From Plectrocnemia conspersa (lineage: Eukaryota; Arthropoda; Insecta; Trichoptera; Polycentropodidae), in contig VTFK01000138.1 in the NCBI GenBank assembly GCA_009617715.1, positions 1,054,001-1,118,000 on the forward strand: 64,000 bases of DNA. Reading direction: 5' to 3'. The notes beneath the pieces were generated by a model. That model was not told the DNA's origin and searched no databases. It saw only the letters and a program-made list of their open reading frames with translations. Position numbers and translations under genes: made by a program. Shown in pieces: positions 34,601 through 45,590 of the stretch; position 1 is the first letter of the stretch, and the number at the start of each line of letters is the position of its first letter.

Positions 34601-37350
34601 AATGCGAAAACATGATTTTAAACGCGACTTCATTCAAGTGGGTCTCATTTTTGAGTAAATAATTTGATTACACAGGGAATTCTGGCAGCAAACCTTGATG
34701 TTTTTATGAGAAAAATTCATATGACTGCAAACAAATTTGGTAAACATCTAGTTAGATAGCATTTATAGGAATTACTGAATCGAAAGAAAGCTCGATACCA
34801 CTCATTAAGTACGCTCACTGCGTTTGATTTTTTGAACGAATTTCTATAACCATTTTATTTAATCGCAAATAATAAAATACCTAGCCTTGTTTTCTGACAT
34901 TAAAAGAATATACAAATTGTTGTGTTAAAATACCATAAAACGGTGTTTCTCAAAAATAAATTACCTTAAATAAAAAATCCATTTAATGAATTGAGATCTC
35001 GCATTAAAATAAAACGACATAAATCATACCGCAGAATTAATATACAAATTAAATCTTAAATTTGATAACTTACATCATCAGAAAAATGAAAATAATTTAA
35101 CTAAGTCATAAAAGAACAAAGAACATGAAATAATATTTACAAGTAAAATATTATATAAATATAATAAAAAAAAATCCGATGATATTCTTGCATATTTAAA
35201 ATCTAGAACAGATATAGTACAGGACTAGGTATATTTCAAAAAATTATCTATTATGATAATACTATTTTTTACAAAAATTATGTTTTTCTATAAAACATGT
35301 CTTTTTAAATATATAAATATATTAAATCCTTTAATTTTGTAATTCATTATATTTGTTTAAAGATATTATTTTTGTATTATATATTTAATGATTTTTGGTC
35401 TTTTTATTTATTAATTATTAAAAAATATAAGTAATAATCCCGTTTTTCTGGAGAACTCCGTATTAGATGTACATATATCTAGATGGCTGTGGAGATTCGC
35501 GCAAATTATTAACGAAAAATTTAACACAAAGAAACGTTTTTAAAGATCTTGCGTGAAATTATGGATAAGTTAGCTCATTTTTATTAAATTTTAATTTGAT
35601 CCAATAACCTAGTTTCTCAGATCTTATAAAATAGTCATAAAATATATTTATATAAATATTAGCAATAATGCCATTTAACGCACGACATAGTTAACTTAAC
35701 TAAACAGTAATAGTAAAAGTGTTATTTGAACAGGATTTCCAAGTTAAACAGGACTATCAAATTCAGTTTCTACATTTATGTATATGTGCTATAAAGTTTC
35801 AACCAAAGTACCGAAATTTATTATAATATACTACCATGCATATGGATATAAGTACAAGTATGCATATATATATTTACCAATATATTAGTTATAAATGAAA
35901 ATTCAACAATCATCACATAGTACATACAACATAGTCCATGTATTACATATTCTCTATTGTATTAGAGATACCGTTATTATGACCATTATTGCATGTCGAG
36001 GTTTTGCTACTGAATCTTCATGGTGTAACTTTGAACGTATAATGGTAGCATTATGTTTTAGTTATGCATATACATAAATGCTTGTCTCAACAGGTTAACA
36101 CTTTCTTGTTAAAATACAATGGTGCATAAAGATTTTCAATCTATTCCATACATTAAGGTCTTATTTATTTAATATAGTATAAAAAGGTACGAGTGATTAA
36201 AGATTATGTGTAATATAAAGTAATATAGCAAATTATTTTTTTATAAACGATTATTTTAAAATTAGGAATACAAAAAATACATAAATTTAAAAAAGTTTTT
36301 AATTTACAAAAAAAATATTTTCTTTTTAAAAAACAAAGTATTTTTTTATTTATTTAGCAAAATTAAAAAAACTCAAACAATCATCAAATTCAATACATAA
36401 TAAAAAGTAGTACTAAATAATAAATCTTATTGTTTTTCTGACTATATATTTTTTCTTTATACGATTCTACACTCTATCTTTGATTAAAATCAATTTTTTT
36501 GCACTGATTTTGAGAAAAACAAAGTCACCTCAATTCTTCCCTAAGACAATCAAATTTTGTTCTTGAACCACGATAATATATTCACCCCCGCCTCGTTAAA
36601 AATTTAAATACATTGCTACTGTTTAACTAATACGCAAAATAAACAGTCTTTGTCGAAGAAAAGTATATCACATTTTTAAATCGTAATTTATTAATTTCAA
36701 ACTAAATATTTTGCAAAGGACTACTTACTACCGTCACTTTGAAATTAGTTTTTATACAATTTTATAGTCATATTAATAAAAATGGGGATTTGCCTCTTGC
36801 ATTTTAAAAAAAACGAAGTGGCTTGTAAAAAAAACTAAAGGCAATAATACATTAGCAATGCTAAAAACGGGATCTATTGTAAATGGTTCTTTGATAGAGT
36901 AGATAGTGAAACTAGAATATCCATTGTTGCCTGATTTGCGAAACTAATTAATTATACTGAAAGACTAATATTACGTTTAAAGGTACATAGATTCAAGTCA
37001 TTCCAATTAATCAAGGAGTCGAGGGATAGTTGGATCGTTTATCTCCTCCCCTTTTCCTGATTGTGTATAAGCAACTTTCGTTACGTTATTTTAATTTTTT
37101 ATTATTTGTTGAGCTTCTATTATTGCATTATTTTATATATTTTTCAATAAAGCATTTTGATTGAATACATGTATATTTTTATAAGCCTTTGCTTGCTTTA
37201 TGTAAATGGTAATCCTAATTAAATTTAGATGAAATAAATCAAATATAGTACACACACTTTTGTAAATTTGCACAGAAACGTTTGAATTTCAAGGACCTGC
37301 CGAGTTATTAATGTAACTTTGAGGTTCACTCAAGGTACACGACATTAATG
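34601..37350. other. AT-rich intergenic, nothing recognised
   Basis: Long AT-rich stretch with small richer patches near 34,780-34,830 and 37,010-37,080. No gene, RNA or repeat boundary supported. Confidence 0.5.
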
Positions 37351-37660
37351 TGTATGTGTGTGTGAAGCTCGCACAAGACTCATCACAAATCAATATTATA
37401 AACAGTGAGTCGGTTGCGCAAGGTCGTCGCTTTTCGAGGGTATTGTCAGGCAGGGTACGTGGTTAATACGGACCCCCGGAGGACCTCTGGGGGGCTCTGG
37501 CGCGTATCCTCTCAAAGAAGGACCTCCTTCGTGACAATTTACACGCTGACGTATATACACGGACAATCAATTATGCAAAAGGCTTTTGATCTTTGCGAGA
37601 CGCGTCGTATCAATTTATATGGAAATTCATTTTGAAGACGAATATTTGCATAGCGGTTTT
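37351..37660. other. GC-rich island, unrecognised open frame
   Basis: GC-rich patch with a 76-codon plus frame (37,405-37,635, starting at a GTG or other non-ATG codon). The peptide is not recognised. A donor-like GTGAGT is at about 37,405. Candidate regulatory block or exon. Confidence 0.2.
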
Positions 37661-39000
37661 CCTACTTCTGCATTTATAAAATTATCAACCCTCATAGTTG
37701 GTATTAGCGGGATTTATCTATATTTTTTTTTAATTATTCAATATCAAAACTTATTTTTATCTGAAGGAGTGATATTTTTGACTGAAAAGTTATTTTTTCA
37801 CGTAGGTGTCTAAGACTCTTCTATAGAGTTAGCCAAGTTTTAACGGCGTGAGTTCTGGAAAAATCCATTTTAATATTTACACGGCGGAAAATGTGAATAA
37901 ATATTTGAAAAGGAGACGCTATGTATGGCTTTGGACCTTGCGAAAAATGAATACGAACGGAAGAAAATTTGTTCGCGAAATGTCAAAAGTTTTGGATATA
38001 CGAACTAAATAGGATTATATTTTTTTTCTCGCTCGTATGTATCCAATATGTACATATATCTAAAGTAAAGGGTGTTCTAATAAACATAAGTTATTTTTTT
38101 TTTTTTAACTTTTTTATTAAATGCTGTAAGTAGTACTCATTATTTTACGTTTAAATATATGTATAAAATTTAGTATCAATATGTTTAATTAAAGTTTAGT
38201 AAACTTAACAAGCTAAGACCAGCAAATAATTCATAGTGAAAAGTAATTAAATCGATTAAAAAAAACACACACAGAAATGACACTGACACTGATCAGCTAT
38301 GATAAGTTTATACAATCAGAAAATTGACTGCATTTAAACAAATTTAAATAAACAATATAGTTAACAACATAAAATAATAAACAATTAAATGATTTACTAG
38401 GTTAAAAATGATTATGTAATGCTAATTGGAATTTTAAGAAATGGTGCAAATATTTAGTTTATTTTCGCTTTTTGTATTTTTAAATTGCTTCGAAAAAGCA
38501 TCTGGAAACAAAATCACGCTTTTATATTAAAAATTTTAAACCTGAATTAGATCTATTTTTTTAAACAATCGGTTAAACATGATGAGAAGGGTTCGCTATT
38601 GTGTCGGAAACGGAGAAAGCCACATCTATTGTAATCCTTTGTTACGATTTTGTTCCCTTAAATTGAGAATGAATTATGTTTACTTTTCGCATAGGTACTA
38701 TAGAGTGGTATTAGATTTGTTGCAAAAAGTGTCGTTAATAAATTTTGTATCTCTTGGTACTGATATTTTTAACAAATGTTTATTGTCCTTTACAAATAGC
38801 TTAAATATTGAATATCAGATTTAATTGATCTGATTTCACTGCCCAGATGTTTAGATAATACTTTTTTTTATAATAAGACCATTCAAGTAACTATGTATCG
38901 TTTAAGATTATAATCGATAAAATAAAATACAGTTTTATTTAATAATAAAATAACAAATGTCTAATGTTTAGATCGAATATGATTTTATGTAATATTTTTG
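37661..39000. other. AT-rich intergenic
   Basis: AT-rich. An 81-codon ATG frame at 38,579-38,824 is not recognised and its composition follows the local DNA. Confidence 0.4.
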
Positions 39001-39450
39001 CGACCTTAAAATGTATTTCTTTCCGACGGATACGCCTCCAGGCGCATCCTTTTGTTTCCTTGTTTGATTTATCCTTATTTTATTTATTGCTTGTCGCCAG
39101 CGTTTCGTTCCGCAGATATATATTTTATTTATATATGTTTAATATTTTTTCTTTCCCCGGCCGCTTTATTTTCCCCGCTTATTCTCGCCTATAAACCGAA
39201 AATGTCCTTTGACGTTTTCCTTCTGGCGCAATTTAGTAGTAACGCCGCCCGGACATCATTCACACGAAAAATATACTCGCGCCGCTCATAAACCACAACC
39301 GTAGCACATGCGGCTCAGATTAATAATACATTTTTCCATTTCTTCAAAATATATGTGTATGCTCACGAATGCATACCCTGCTATACTTATGTATGTACAT
39401 ATCTACGTATATATGCATGTTTGCGACCGCTTTCCAGACGCGCTTCAATA
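39001..39450. other. GC-rich island, candidate cis-regulatory block
   Basis: Raised GC with TTTATT and CATAAA-type homeodomain cores (CTCATAAACCACAACC near 39,286 also carries a Runt-type ACCACA core). Open frames in two phases overlap (38,964-39,194 and 39,052-39,291), pointing to composition rather than coding. Confidence 0.28.
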
Positions 39451-39711
39451 AAAAATGGACATGATTTTACCTTAGTTTAATTTTTGCACTCTTCTGTCAG
39501 TAGAGATACGAGTAGATATTAAATGGAACTATTAATGCAAAAATGAATTACTATTTAATAACTATATAACCTTTTATTTGCTAAATATATATCACAATAT
39601 TGTTGTGTATTAAACAGTTTGTAAAATATAAATACTAAACGCCTGTAGGCAAAGACTTGGAGCAAATACATTTATTTTTAATAGTTGATATCCTTTCGTT
39701 ATAGGCGATCT

Positions 39712-39720
39712 TTCTGTAGT
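39712..39720. repeat. left 9-bp target-site duplication
   Basis: TTCTGTAGT directly abuts the left end of the fold-back element and is repeated exactly at 40,229-40,237. Confidence 0.8.
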
Positions 39721-40228
39721 GGCACCCCGACAAAGCCGCGCAGGACAATCCCGCGCCGACTAAGCCGCGCCGTCATAGCCGCACCGACATAGCCGCGCAA
39801 AGTCAAAACAAAATTCATTTTATAACATGGTTTTTATTTGTTAATAATTAAAAATATATATAGGAAAAGGAAGGCGTCTCGCTACCGCTCGCGCCGACTT
39901 TCACTGTAGAACCAAACAACCTAACCTTTTTTTAATGATATTGTATTGATTTATTTTCATTTCGGTATATTTTGTAACTGTCCAGCATCATCCAATTTAT
40001 GACTAACTGTTCAAAAAGCGAATCACTAATGATAAAGCTGTCCACAAAACAAAATAATTAGAATTAAAATAATCATTTCTTTCATTTTATTCAATTTTAT
40101 AATTTTGATTGGCGCGGCTTTATCGTCGCGGCAATGTCGGGATTGTATTGCGCGGGATTGTCTTGTGCGGCTATGTCGGGGCGGCTTAGTCGGCGCGGGA
40201 TTGTCCGGCGCGGCTTTGTCGGGTCCCC
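39721..40228. mobile_element. fold-back DNA element with modular GC-rich TIRs
   Basis: A 508-bp non-coding element. The left arm (39,721-39,804) and right arm (40,111-40,228) are inverted repeats built from 14-15-bp modules. Two module types occur, CCGACAAAGCCGCG-like and GGACAATCCCGCG-like, with five visible on the left and about eight on the right. After GGCACCCCGAC/GGGGACCCGAC ends, the outer forty-odd bases of the arms match closely. The AT-rich middle carries one more module-like GCGCCGACTT. Exact 9-bp duplications flank it. A 9-bp duplication and long TIRs are known for Mutator-like and some fold-back elements. hAT and P elements give 8 bp. The superfamily is inferred. Confidence 0.85.
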
Positions 40229-40237
40229 TTCTGTAGT
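40229..40237. repeat. right 9-bp target-site duplication
   Basis: TTCTGTAGT, identical to 39,712-39,720. Confidence 0.8.
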
Positions 40238-40700
40238 TGTAGTTGATTCAATGAAAAATAGTATTATTATTAAAATTTGAAATTGACTTTGATATTAATG
40301 TATCATGCTGATTTAAATGTATGATGTTAAAAAGAAAAAAAATAGTTTGGGAAGTAAAAGTCACTTTTTAATTTTTTTTAATAAATAATGTGTAAAGCAG
40401 TAAATGTCACAGCTTTTACGTTCTATCCAAAACACACGGACGCTAAACTAACATAATTATATCGTAGGAGTTGACAACCAGTTACATTGATTTATTTTTT
40501 TTTATTGCGAAATGGGCCGAAATATTTATTTTTATAGCCGGATGTGACACCGAACCGTTGTTAGTCGAACAAATATTACCACATATGTTTCTTAAATTAT
40601 AGATAAGTACAATCAAATCTAGTTCAATAGAATAAAACTAACATTCGTTTTGGTTTTAGTTTTTATTATATTGCTATTAAGTTATTTTATTAATTTATTT
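40238..40700. other. AT-rich intergenic
   Basis: AT-rich. Nothing recognised. Confidence 0.5.
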
Positions 40701-40810
40701 CTATTTATAGTGATAAATGTTGTGCTTCAGTGCGCCATCAAATGTGATTAAATTAAATAGTGTTACATCAAGTTAAATCAAGTCTCTGCAAATACATTTA
40801 ACCAACCGAC

Positions 40811-41330
40811 ATGAATGCCAATGGTGTCATTAAACAACCCCCTACTATAACTTTCTGAAATATCATGTTTATGGGGTCGAATGAGCATGTGTATTATGAA
40901 TTAAGAATCTGAATAAACTAATACAAAAGCTGAAGTGACTGATATGCAAGAAGTAGTCTCTTTACAGCAAGCTGATGTAATACAAAACAAACATATCACT
41001 TAGCTGAAATTAACATGTATTGATCCTATATATATAATATAGCAAGATCAAGATATTCCGATAAAATATATTCTATGCTTCTGTGAGAATATTAATTTTA
41101 CTAATATATCACCAAATAATGATACGCAAAATACTGTTCTAAACATAGTTGAACGTAAATGAGATATGCATTATATGACAAAACACTTAATATATAATGC
41201 TAATGAAACATTGAAGCGTGATGAATATTTGAAAATAACGCATAAGGAAGAAGCATAGATAATTAAACTTAACATTCATAGAAGTGCTATAATGTTAGAA
41301 TGGAAAATAAATATAAATTCCTTATACTAG
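40811..41330 (+). pseudogene. decayed coding relic, identity unknown
   Basis: From ATG 40,811 the frame reads MNANGVIKQPPTITF and stops. After a break, one frame from about 40,918 to 41,330 reads KAEVTDMQEVVSLQQADVIQ, then NISPNNDTQNTVLNIVERK and KHLIYNANETLKRDEYLKIT, with only about five stops in well over 100 codons of very AT-rich DNA, fewer than expected by chance. The heptad-like leucine/valine spacing near the start suggests a coiled coil, as in ORF1 proteins of non-LTR elements, but no zinc knuckle or RT follows. A processed pseudogene is another option. Confidence 0.4.
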
Positions 41331-41635
41331 CAAAGCATAAACTTAATGCGCTTTATTTATTATTAAACGTGTTAATTAGATTAAATATGTATGTATATCA
41401 AAAATTCTATATGAATAGCAATAAATGGACCAGAAAAATAAGTTCAATATAAATGTATCTTGTTCAACTAGAAAAATATACATAAGAGGTAACATACATC
41501 ATCAGAAAAAAATGCGTATTGTATTAGATATAGCCGAAAAAACTAGACCTTCTACGTAACGTTGCTAAAGATTAATGTGGTCATATCAGAATACTTTTTT
41601 TAAGATTGAAAATTTCAGACACGGGTTACTTGACC
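41331..41635. other. AT-rich intergenic
   Basis: AT-rich. Nothing recognised. Confidence 0.5.
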
Positions 41636-42060
41636 GTACATTTTTCGAGGCTATTTGACAAACAAGCTACCATTTATTATTCGAATACACAAATACACGT
41701 ATTACACACGTAAAAAAAAAAGAGCATAATATAGGGTTCGGACATACGTAAGAGCGTATGAAGAGGGGAAATAACACAGCGAGACAGCAAAGTGGGATAT
41801 AAATCTTGGCGTGGGGCCCTGGTGAGACTCGGTTTTGAGAACATCCTCGCAAAAATTGCTCGGGGGCCAGAAGGAAGAGTGGAAGTGGAAGAGGCATCGC
41901 GAGGTTTGTTGAACAGTCCATAAATTCCGGGGGGAATCTTTTAAAGCTCGTCATACGAAGGTCGGTTTCCTTACCCTCGGTTTGAATGGTGGCCGAGTGA
42001 AGGAGACTTTACGATTCGGGTATAAAGCATGCAAGAGACGAAAAATTGTAAACTATCGTT
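41636..42060. other. GC-richer block, candidate regulatory
   Basis: Raised GC with a 95-codon minus-strand frame (41,667-41,954) rich in L, F and P that resembles no family I know. No splice pair supports it. Candidate regulatory block. Confidence 0.22.
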
Positions 42061-43149
42061 GAGGATATTTTTTTCCTACTTGAAACGGTATACTGTGTGT
42101 ACAAATATCGTAAAAGTTTATTGTGTCCGTGAATGCATTTGAACTAAACTAAAATATTGAGTGTGATGGATAATAGATGTAAGAGTATTGTACGTGGGAC
42201 CTTAAATTTTTAAAAAATAAATTTTATAGTTCTTAAAAGATGCTTTGCCTACCAGACATATTCAAAAAGTATTTCTACTTAAGTAACGATTCTGCATTAT
42301 ATATTTAATATATTATATAGAACACGTATTATTTATGGGGTTTCGTGTAATTTATATACATACCTGTCTTTTTCTGATAATTAATTATTTCTACAAAGTT
42401 TTAATCGAGTCTACGAAATTAATCTTCTACGAATTTCGACGTTAATATTTATATTAATCAATTTAACATTTTTCTGAATAAATCGCTCAAATTTTTTTGC
42501 GGTTGCACAATCTAAACATTAAAGGTATGCGTACCTAATTAATTCTTAGATTTTGAAGCTCGAAACCTGGGTAATGTTAATTAAATTGTTTTTATATGCA
42601 GGGTAGGTAAACTAGCCGAAAATGTTTTTGTATTTTTAGTCTCAGGTTAACTTAATTCAGCTGTGTATTATGGACTGGAATGCCAATAAATATAAACATA
42701 TGTTAGCAGCACGTTTTAATCTAGGCTTTATTCATATAAAAATAATCTCTTGCTCTCATTTAAATATTTCTATTAAAGTGTTGCTTTTTCAGTGGAAGTT
42801 GTGGATATGTGATAAGCCCTCAAACGTAAATTATATTTTTGTATGGTCCGAAAAGCTGTGGCAATCCAATACAAGATAATCGCTAGGATACAAAGTTTAC
42901 TCTGCTCTCATGGATAAGCGCCTTTTTAAGAACATTAAATTGCTTCACCTGCTCTTAAATTATCGTCATTTAATTGTATTTTTTTATCTTAAATCGTGCA
43001 CCATACAATTTTCTGTGATAAGGCGTTTTTATTTTTATTAAATATTATTAGGTTCAAAACATTTTAGAAGCTCATGTTTGTTATTTATTGTGTAAGAATT
43101 TAACTTCTGTAAATTTATTTTCAAAACCAGCAGAAGTATTAAGCAAATA
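42061..43149. other. AT-rich intergenic
   Basis: A patch at 42,290-42,420 (ATGGGGTTTCGTGTAATTTA) faintly resembles the middle of repeat family 1. A 69-codon frame (42,670-42,879) is not recognised. Confidence 0.35.
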
Positions 43150-43680
43150 CATAGAGCATTAGTAAATATCAATATTTTTGCTCAAGTTTTGTTGGTGCAA
43201 TATCATAAACTAAGTCCCGCTTGTTACACTGTTACTAACCTTCTGACATTTATCAAACTGTATATAAATATTGTACATTTTAAGAAGGTCTTCGACCAGG
43301 TTTATTATAGGTCATTAGTAAAAAAATGCCAGATCTCGGTTGATCAGATGATTTAATTTGGTTATTCTTATGTTATTTGACACGCCTTCGGGGGTTCTTC
43401 AAGGGTTCAACCTGGGCCCTTAACTCTTCACGATATTTATTAATTACATAAATACGGCAGTTACAAATTTCAACTTTCTATTGTATGCAGATATTTTAAA
43501 ATTGTTTATATGTATTTAATCTGTTGCGGGCTCTTTCTCTCTACAGAATGATTATGATTATGTATGAAGATGGGCTTCCGTCAACCGTTTATCCTTTAGT
43601 GTCGAAAAGTAGCATACTGTTTCATTTTTTTGATCTCATTCAACATCAGATTATTTCTAGGATCTCGATGAAAATTAGAG
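43150..43680 (+). pseudogene. old Jockey-like reverse transcriptase relic
   Basis: ATVTNL (about 43,226), then HFKKVFDQVYYRSLVKK (motif A region, compare DFEKAFDKVNHALLVKK of copy A), TPSGVLQG and NLGPL (about 43,384-43,420), an LLYADI remnant of the YADD catalytic motif (about 43,480) and WASVNRLSFSVEK (about 43,570-43,610, compare WACYKQLPFSVKK of copy B). Multiple stops and shifts. It lies in the same orientation just upstream of copy B but is a different, older insertion. Confidence 0.7.
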
Positions 43681-43805
43681 AATTATAGATGATGATCAAT
43701 GAGAAAAGGACAGACACGGCAGACGTGCAGTCATGCAGACATGACCCTACAGGGGATCAAATTACTGTACTTATAATCCGTACTATATATACTATATATA
43801 TTATA

Positions 43806-44675
43806 TTATCTAATTTCGGGCTTTCTGAAGATCTCATAAATCTATTCTCAAATTACTTGACCAATAGATATCAATTCGTCAAGTAGAATAACTCTTTTTT
43901 AGAAAGATATAAGACCCCTACTGGAGTACCTCAAGGATCCAATTTGGGTCCATTGTTGTTTTTATTGTTCATTAATGACATAGAAACAGCAATAGAGCAT
44001 TCAATTTTTTTATTATATGCAGATGACTTGAAAATTTACAAGAAAATGCATTCGATTTCTGATTCCTTTGACCTACAGGAGGATCTCAACTCTATATGGA
44101 AATGGGCTTGCTATAAGCAATTGCCTTTCAGTGTAAAGAAATGTCACACAATTTCATTTTCAAGGTCGTTAACGCCGGCAAAATATTCATACCATCTAGG
44201 CGGATATTTTCTGGAAAGGTTTTCTTCAATTAAGGATTTAGGAGTGACTTTCGAAGAACGTTGGAAATTTAGCCAGCACATTGCAGAGACTCATAGCAAA
44301 TCCTTAAAAATGCTCGGTTTTATCTTGAGAAATGCGCGCTACTTCAGGAATACTTTAGTATTGCGCACTCTTTATGATACTCTAGTCCGCAGCATACTAG
44401 AAACTAGCTCCATCATTTGGATCCCAGGCGTAATGAATCAATGTAATGAATTAAAGCTGGAAAAAGTACAACGTAAATTTCTTCGATATTTATACTTGAA
44501 GGAATACGGGTATTATCCGTTCTTGTTTCCCAGTGCTTTTATTTTAGGAGCCCTGGGATACGTTTCTTTGTCGACTCGCAGAAGTGTTTATGTAATTAAA
44601 CACTTCTGGAAATTGCTCAAGGGCATCGTAGACAATCCTTCAGTGCTCGAGCAGCTTCAAATGTGTGGGCCCTGA
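43806..44675 (+). pseudogene. partial reverse transcriptase of copy B
   Basis: A TAG at 43,884-43,886 (where copy A has TAT) breaks the first part. Downstream the frame is open without interruption to the stop at 44,673-44,675, including GVPQGSNLGPLLFLLFINDI, catalytic LLYADDLKIYKK, WACYKQLPFSVKKCH, SSIKDLGVTFEERWKF and SILETSSIIWIP of the RT thumb and connection region. The stop at 44,673 follows a small change (ATGTGTGGGCCCTGA against ATGTGGGCTCCTAAA in copy A), so the C-terminal end is lost. It lacks the N-terminal half of the RT and any endonuclease, so it cannot act alone. Confidence 0.85.
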
Positions 44676-44992
44676 AGGTGGTTATAGTTCTCGGTCGCGT
44701 CCACTATTCTTGCCTGTAAAGTCTAGAACTGGAGCACTTGCCAACTCTTCTCTGGCTAAGGCTATTCATCTGCTCAATTCTGTACATAGAAATATTGACA
44801 TTTTCTCTTGCACATATGGAGTTTTGGTTTAGTTCGTATGGGACAATGCACACCTGTTGAGGTGATTTGTGTCTGTTATTTTATGTTTTTACTTATATGC
44901 TTTGAGTGTGTGTGTGTAATTATACGTATATGAAATTGTATGTATGCATACTATATATTTATATGTATTATGATATATTTATACTTTTGACT

Positions 44993-45028
44993 ATCGTGAC
45001 GCATTAGGTTTACCTGTTAGGTCACGAT
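44993..45028 (+). other. 3' stem-loop of non-LTR copy B
   Basis: ATCGTGAC (44,993-45,000) and GTCACGAT (45,021-45,028) pair perfectly, as in copy A, just upstream of the tail. Confidence 0.55.
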
Positions 45029-45063
45029 GGTTATAATTTTAATCAATAAATAAATAAATAAAT

Positions 45064-45239
45064 CTTATAAATTAAACATTGTAAAAAATAAAGTTTTAAA
45101 AGTAATTTGCAGAGAGTTTTGAAAATAGCTCGATGGATAATTTATTTAAAATAAAAAAAATATTTAAACACCCGTAGGCACCCTATTGATTTTATGATTA
45201 TATGGTGAGCCGTATTGACGTTTATAAAGGAGTTAACAA
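45064..45239. other. AT-rich spacer
   Basis: AT-rich DNA after the non-LTR tail. Nothing recognised. Confidence 0.5.
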
Positions 45240-45590
45240 AATAAATCAGGGACGGGAAGCGGTGCTAAGAAAAAGTGTTTACAAGCGGAAATTGTTTTCG
45301 GATCCGCCGGAAGTGGCCCGAGCAGGCGGGTGGGTGTGGACAACCAGCTAGGATCTTTTTGTTTCCATCAATCTGGAAAAGAAGGAGAGGTGTAGTGGTG
45401 TGAACGGTGAACCTCGCAAACGACTCCCTTGACGAATCAAAATCGCATTTGTTGCTTCTCGGGCCAATCACGCGCGGGCGTTCGATACATTCTTTATTTA
45501 TTTTTAAGCGCGGGACAAACGAACCGAGCAAGTTCCGGAGAATATATTTGATTTATAGTCACCGCATACTACTTGATGTACTGATTTGAA
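45240..45590. other. GC-richer island, candidate regulatory
   Basis: Raised GC. Opposite-strand open frames (45,265-45,531 minus and 45,407-45,589 plus) overlap, a composition effect. No recognised product. Confidence 0.25.

Larger units (their letters stand above)
43806..45063 (+). mobile_element. Jockey-like non-LTR retrotransposon, 5'-truncated copy B
   Basis: Begins abruptly at TTATCTAATTTCGGG (43,806), matching copy A from 1970. It runs through the end of the RT, the 3' untranslated region and the 3' stem-loop (44,993-45,028) into a TAAA-repeat tail ending about 45,063. It is close to identical to copy A over the shared length but with fewer frame breaks. The sequence just before it (TATATATACTATATATATT) is simple AT repeat. 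I could not fix a target duplication. Confidence 0.88.

Noticed and set aside
34572..34700. TACAGGGTCTGCCAGAG and a facing TTCTGGCAGC as transposon ends
   Set aside because: Only 7-8 bases pair and there is no target duplication. Too weak to call.
41667..41954. 95-codon minus-strand frame as a membrane or secreted protein
   Set aside because: L, F and P richness reflects the base composition. No consistent hydrophobic segment pattern or splice support.
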